Shown one piece after another: positions 5,448 to 6,752 of a stretch of DNA of 6,752 bases. Within the stretch, counting starts at the first letter, position 1, and each line of letters starts with the position of its first letter. Under the pieces are notes generated by a model, which made no database searches, had not been told where the DNA came from, and was given only the letters and a program-made list of their open reading frames with translations. The translations under genes and the position numbers were made by a program. The stretch is from an uncultured Planctomycetaceae bacterium (GTDB lineage Bacteria; Planctomycetota; Planctomycetia; Pirellulales; Thermoguttaceae): NCBI GenBank assembly GCA_947307005.1, contig CAMZHY010000208.1, positions 1 to 6,752 of the forward strand. Direction: 5' to 3'.

Positions 5448-6752
5448 ATGTCAAACTTCTTTAGTGATAACCGCGATATTCAGTTTCTTCTTGATTATTA
5501 TGACATGAGGGAAATTGCCGCGCTCCAAGAACGAGAGACTCCTAACGGCGCCGCAGATTACGCGCCTCGCGACGTCGACGACGCTGTTGATAATTACCGT
5601 AAGGTTCTCGAAATAGTGGGAGATCTTTCAGGAAATGTTTTAGCAAAGAACGCCGCGACGGTTGACTCCGAAGGGAACGCTCTTAATGAAGACCAGACAG
5701 TTACGCTTCATCCTCTCGTTCAGAAAAATCTAGCCCTGATGGCCCAGGCAGACCTTCAAGGGTTTACCCTGCCTCGCAAATACGGCGGTATTAACTGTCC
5801 AACTCTTGTCTATACGATGGCGACGGAAATTGTCGCCCGTGGCGACTGTTCTTTTATGAACATGTTCGGACTCCAGGGCATAGCCGAAACGATCTACGCT
5901 TTCGCTTCCGACGAACTTAAGGACGAGTATCTTCCGAAATTTGCTCGCGGCGAAGTTACCGGCGCCATGGTTCTTACGGAGCCGGACGCAGGATCCGATC
6001 TGCAAGCGGTTCGTCTTCGCGCCTATCAAGATGAAAATGGCGAATGGAGACTTAATGGCGTTAAACGTTTTATTACAAACGGTTGCGGCGAAGTTCTTCT
6101 TGTGCTTGCGCGCAGCGAGTCTCAAATTTCCGACGGACGAGGGTTAAGTCTTTTTGTCGCTGACCGTGGCCCAACCGTTAAAGTTCGAAATCTTGAGCAT
6201 AAGCTTGGTATTAACGGTTCTCCGACTTGCGAGATCGTTTTTAACGATACGCCCTGTCGGCTTATCGGCGAGCGTCAGCGCGGGCTTATCACTTACGTAA
6301 TGTCTTTAATGAACGGGGCTAGATTAGGCATTGCCGCTCAATCTTTAGGCGTTGCGGAAGCCGCTCAACGTCTTGCGCGTGATTATGTTAGTTCTCGCGA
6401 ACAATTTGGCGCGCCAATTGAACGCCTGCCTGCCGTCGCCGAAATGGTTGCCGATATGCGCGTTCGTATTGAAGCGGGACGCGCCCTTGCTTATGAAACT
6501 GCGCGCGTTTGCGACTTTGAAAATAACTATAATCGCCTTCTCGAGCGTAACGCCGACACTCTTTCAGACGACGAAAAAAAGTCTTTTCGTCAGAAAGCCC
6601 GCAATTTGAAAAAATTAAACGCGATGCTTACTCCCATGAGCAAGTATTTCTGTAGCGAAATGAGTATTTCCGTTGTTACTGACGCAATCCAAGCAATGGG
6701 TGGAAGCGGTTATATGAAGGAATATGCCGCTGAATGTTACTATCGCGACGCT
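5448..6752 (+). CDS. Acyl-CoA dehydrogenase, long type with extra N-terminal domain, 3' partial
   Basis: This FAD-dependent enzyme introduces a trans-2,3 double bond into an acyl-CoA and passes electrons to electron-transfer flavoprotein; the chain specificity is not evident. The ATG at 5448 follows AGAGGG (5438-5443). The frame runs open for 435 codons to the window end. Residues 1-85 form the N-terminal extension of the long (about 600-residue) subfamily that includes DmdC-like enzymes: FFSDNRDIQFLLDYYD and a following helix. The dehydrogenase fold then shows GFTLPRKYGG (105-114), the family signature VLTEPDAGSDL (175-185), the FAD/substrate segment WRLNGVKRFITNG (200-212), GARLGIAAQSLGVAEAA, REQFGAPI (317-324), the long-family insertion around 356-395, and AIQAMGGSGYMKEYAAEC (413-430). 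The catalytic Glu region of many relatives, near 'YEGT', would lie beyond the window. No lesions are seen in this gene. Confidence 0.93.
   Translation, partial: MSNFFSDNRDIQFLLDYYDMREIAALQERETPNGAADYAPRDVDDAVDNYRKVLEIVGDLSGNVLAKNAATVDSEGNALNEDQTVTLHPLVQKNLALMAQADLQGFTLPRKYGGINCPTLVYTMATEIVARGDCSFMNMFGLQGIAETIYAFASDELKDEYLPKFARGEVTGAMVLTEPDAGSDLQAVRLRAYQDENGEWRLNGVKRFITNGCGEVLLVLARSESQISDGRGLSLFVADRGPTVKVRNLEHKLGINGSPTCEIVFNDTPCRLIGERQRGLITYVMSLMNGARLGIAAQSLGVAEAAQRLARDYVSSREQFGAPIERLPAVAEMVADMRVRIEAGRALAYETARVCDFENNYNRLLERNADTLSDDEKKSFRQKARNLKKLNAMLTPMSKYFCSEMSISVVTDAIQAMGGSGYMKEYAAECYYRDA

Noticed and set aside
5730..6125. Minus-strand 131-codon frame inside the acyl-CoA dehydrogenase
   Set aside because: The plus strand here encodes the dehydrogenase signature motifs without interruption. 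The antisense frame shows no domain.

Overview
The window comes from a bacterial chromosome, most likely a planctomycete (Planctomycetota). This is inferred from recalled family resemblance, because no search could be run. The RsmA has the long lineage-type segment between its SAM-binding and NLPY motifs. The TatA carries a characteristic FGNRLP...MRSLGRS...EFKKGV stretch. The acyl-CoA dehydrogenase is the long type with an extra N-terminal domain. All recognised genes lie on the + strand. No rRNA, tRNA, CRISPR array or insertion sequence was seen.

Layout. Positions 1-2182 hold dnaX, the clamp-loader subunit of DNA polymerase III, with its 5' end outside the window. Its ATPase part is intact. 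At a run of ten A (1461-1470) the zero frame ends four codons later at a TAG, while the tau-type C-terminal part continues in the -1 frame to a TGA at 2180-2182, broken once by a TAG at 1811-1813. Positions 2175-3565 hold an HD-domain phosphohydrolase (COG1078 type) whose ATG overlaps the end of dnaX. It has a TAA after 13 codons and a frameshift near its 3' end, although its metal-binding core is intact. A strong hairpin follows. Positions 3715-4620 encode RsmA (KsgA), open throughout but apparently lacking about eight residues directly after the LGQNFL motif. Positions 4977-5207 encode TatA, with a good sigma70-type promoter upstream and a clear intrinsic terminator downstream. From 5448 to the window end runs the first 435 codons of an acyl-CoA dehydrogenase, preceded by a TATAAT box and a perfect 13-base palindrome.

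How it fits together. dnaX and the HD gene overlap with a ribosome binding site in the overlap region, so they look like one translationally coupled unit. rsmA, tatA and the dehydrogenase each seem to have their own promoter. The functions are replication, nucleotide metabolism, ribosome maturation, protein export and acyl-CoA oxidation, with no common pathway.

Main oddity. The first 3.8 kb carries a cluster of lesions in normally conserved genes: an A10 frameshift, two in-frame stops, a second frameshift and an in-frame deletion. The last 1.8 kb has none. The A10 site could be genuine gamma/tau recoding, as known at poly-A runs in other dnaX genes. The neighbouring lesions make gene decay or a poor local consensus serious alternatives.
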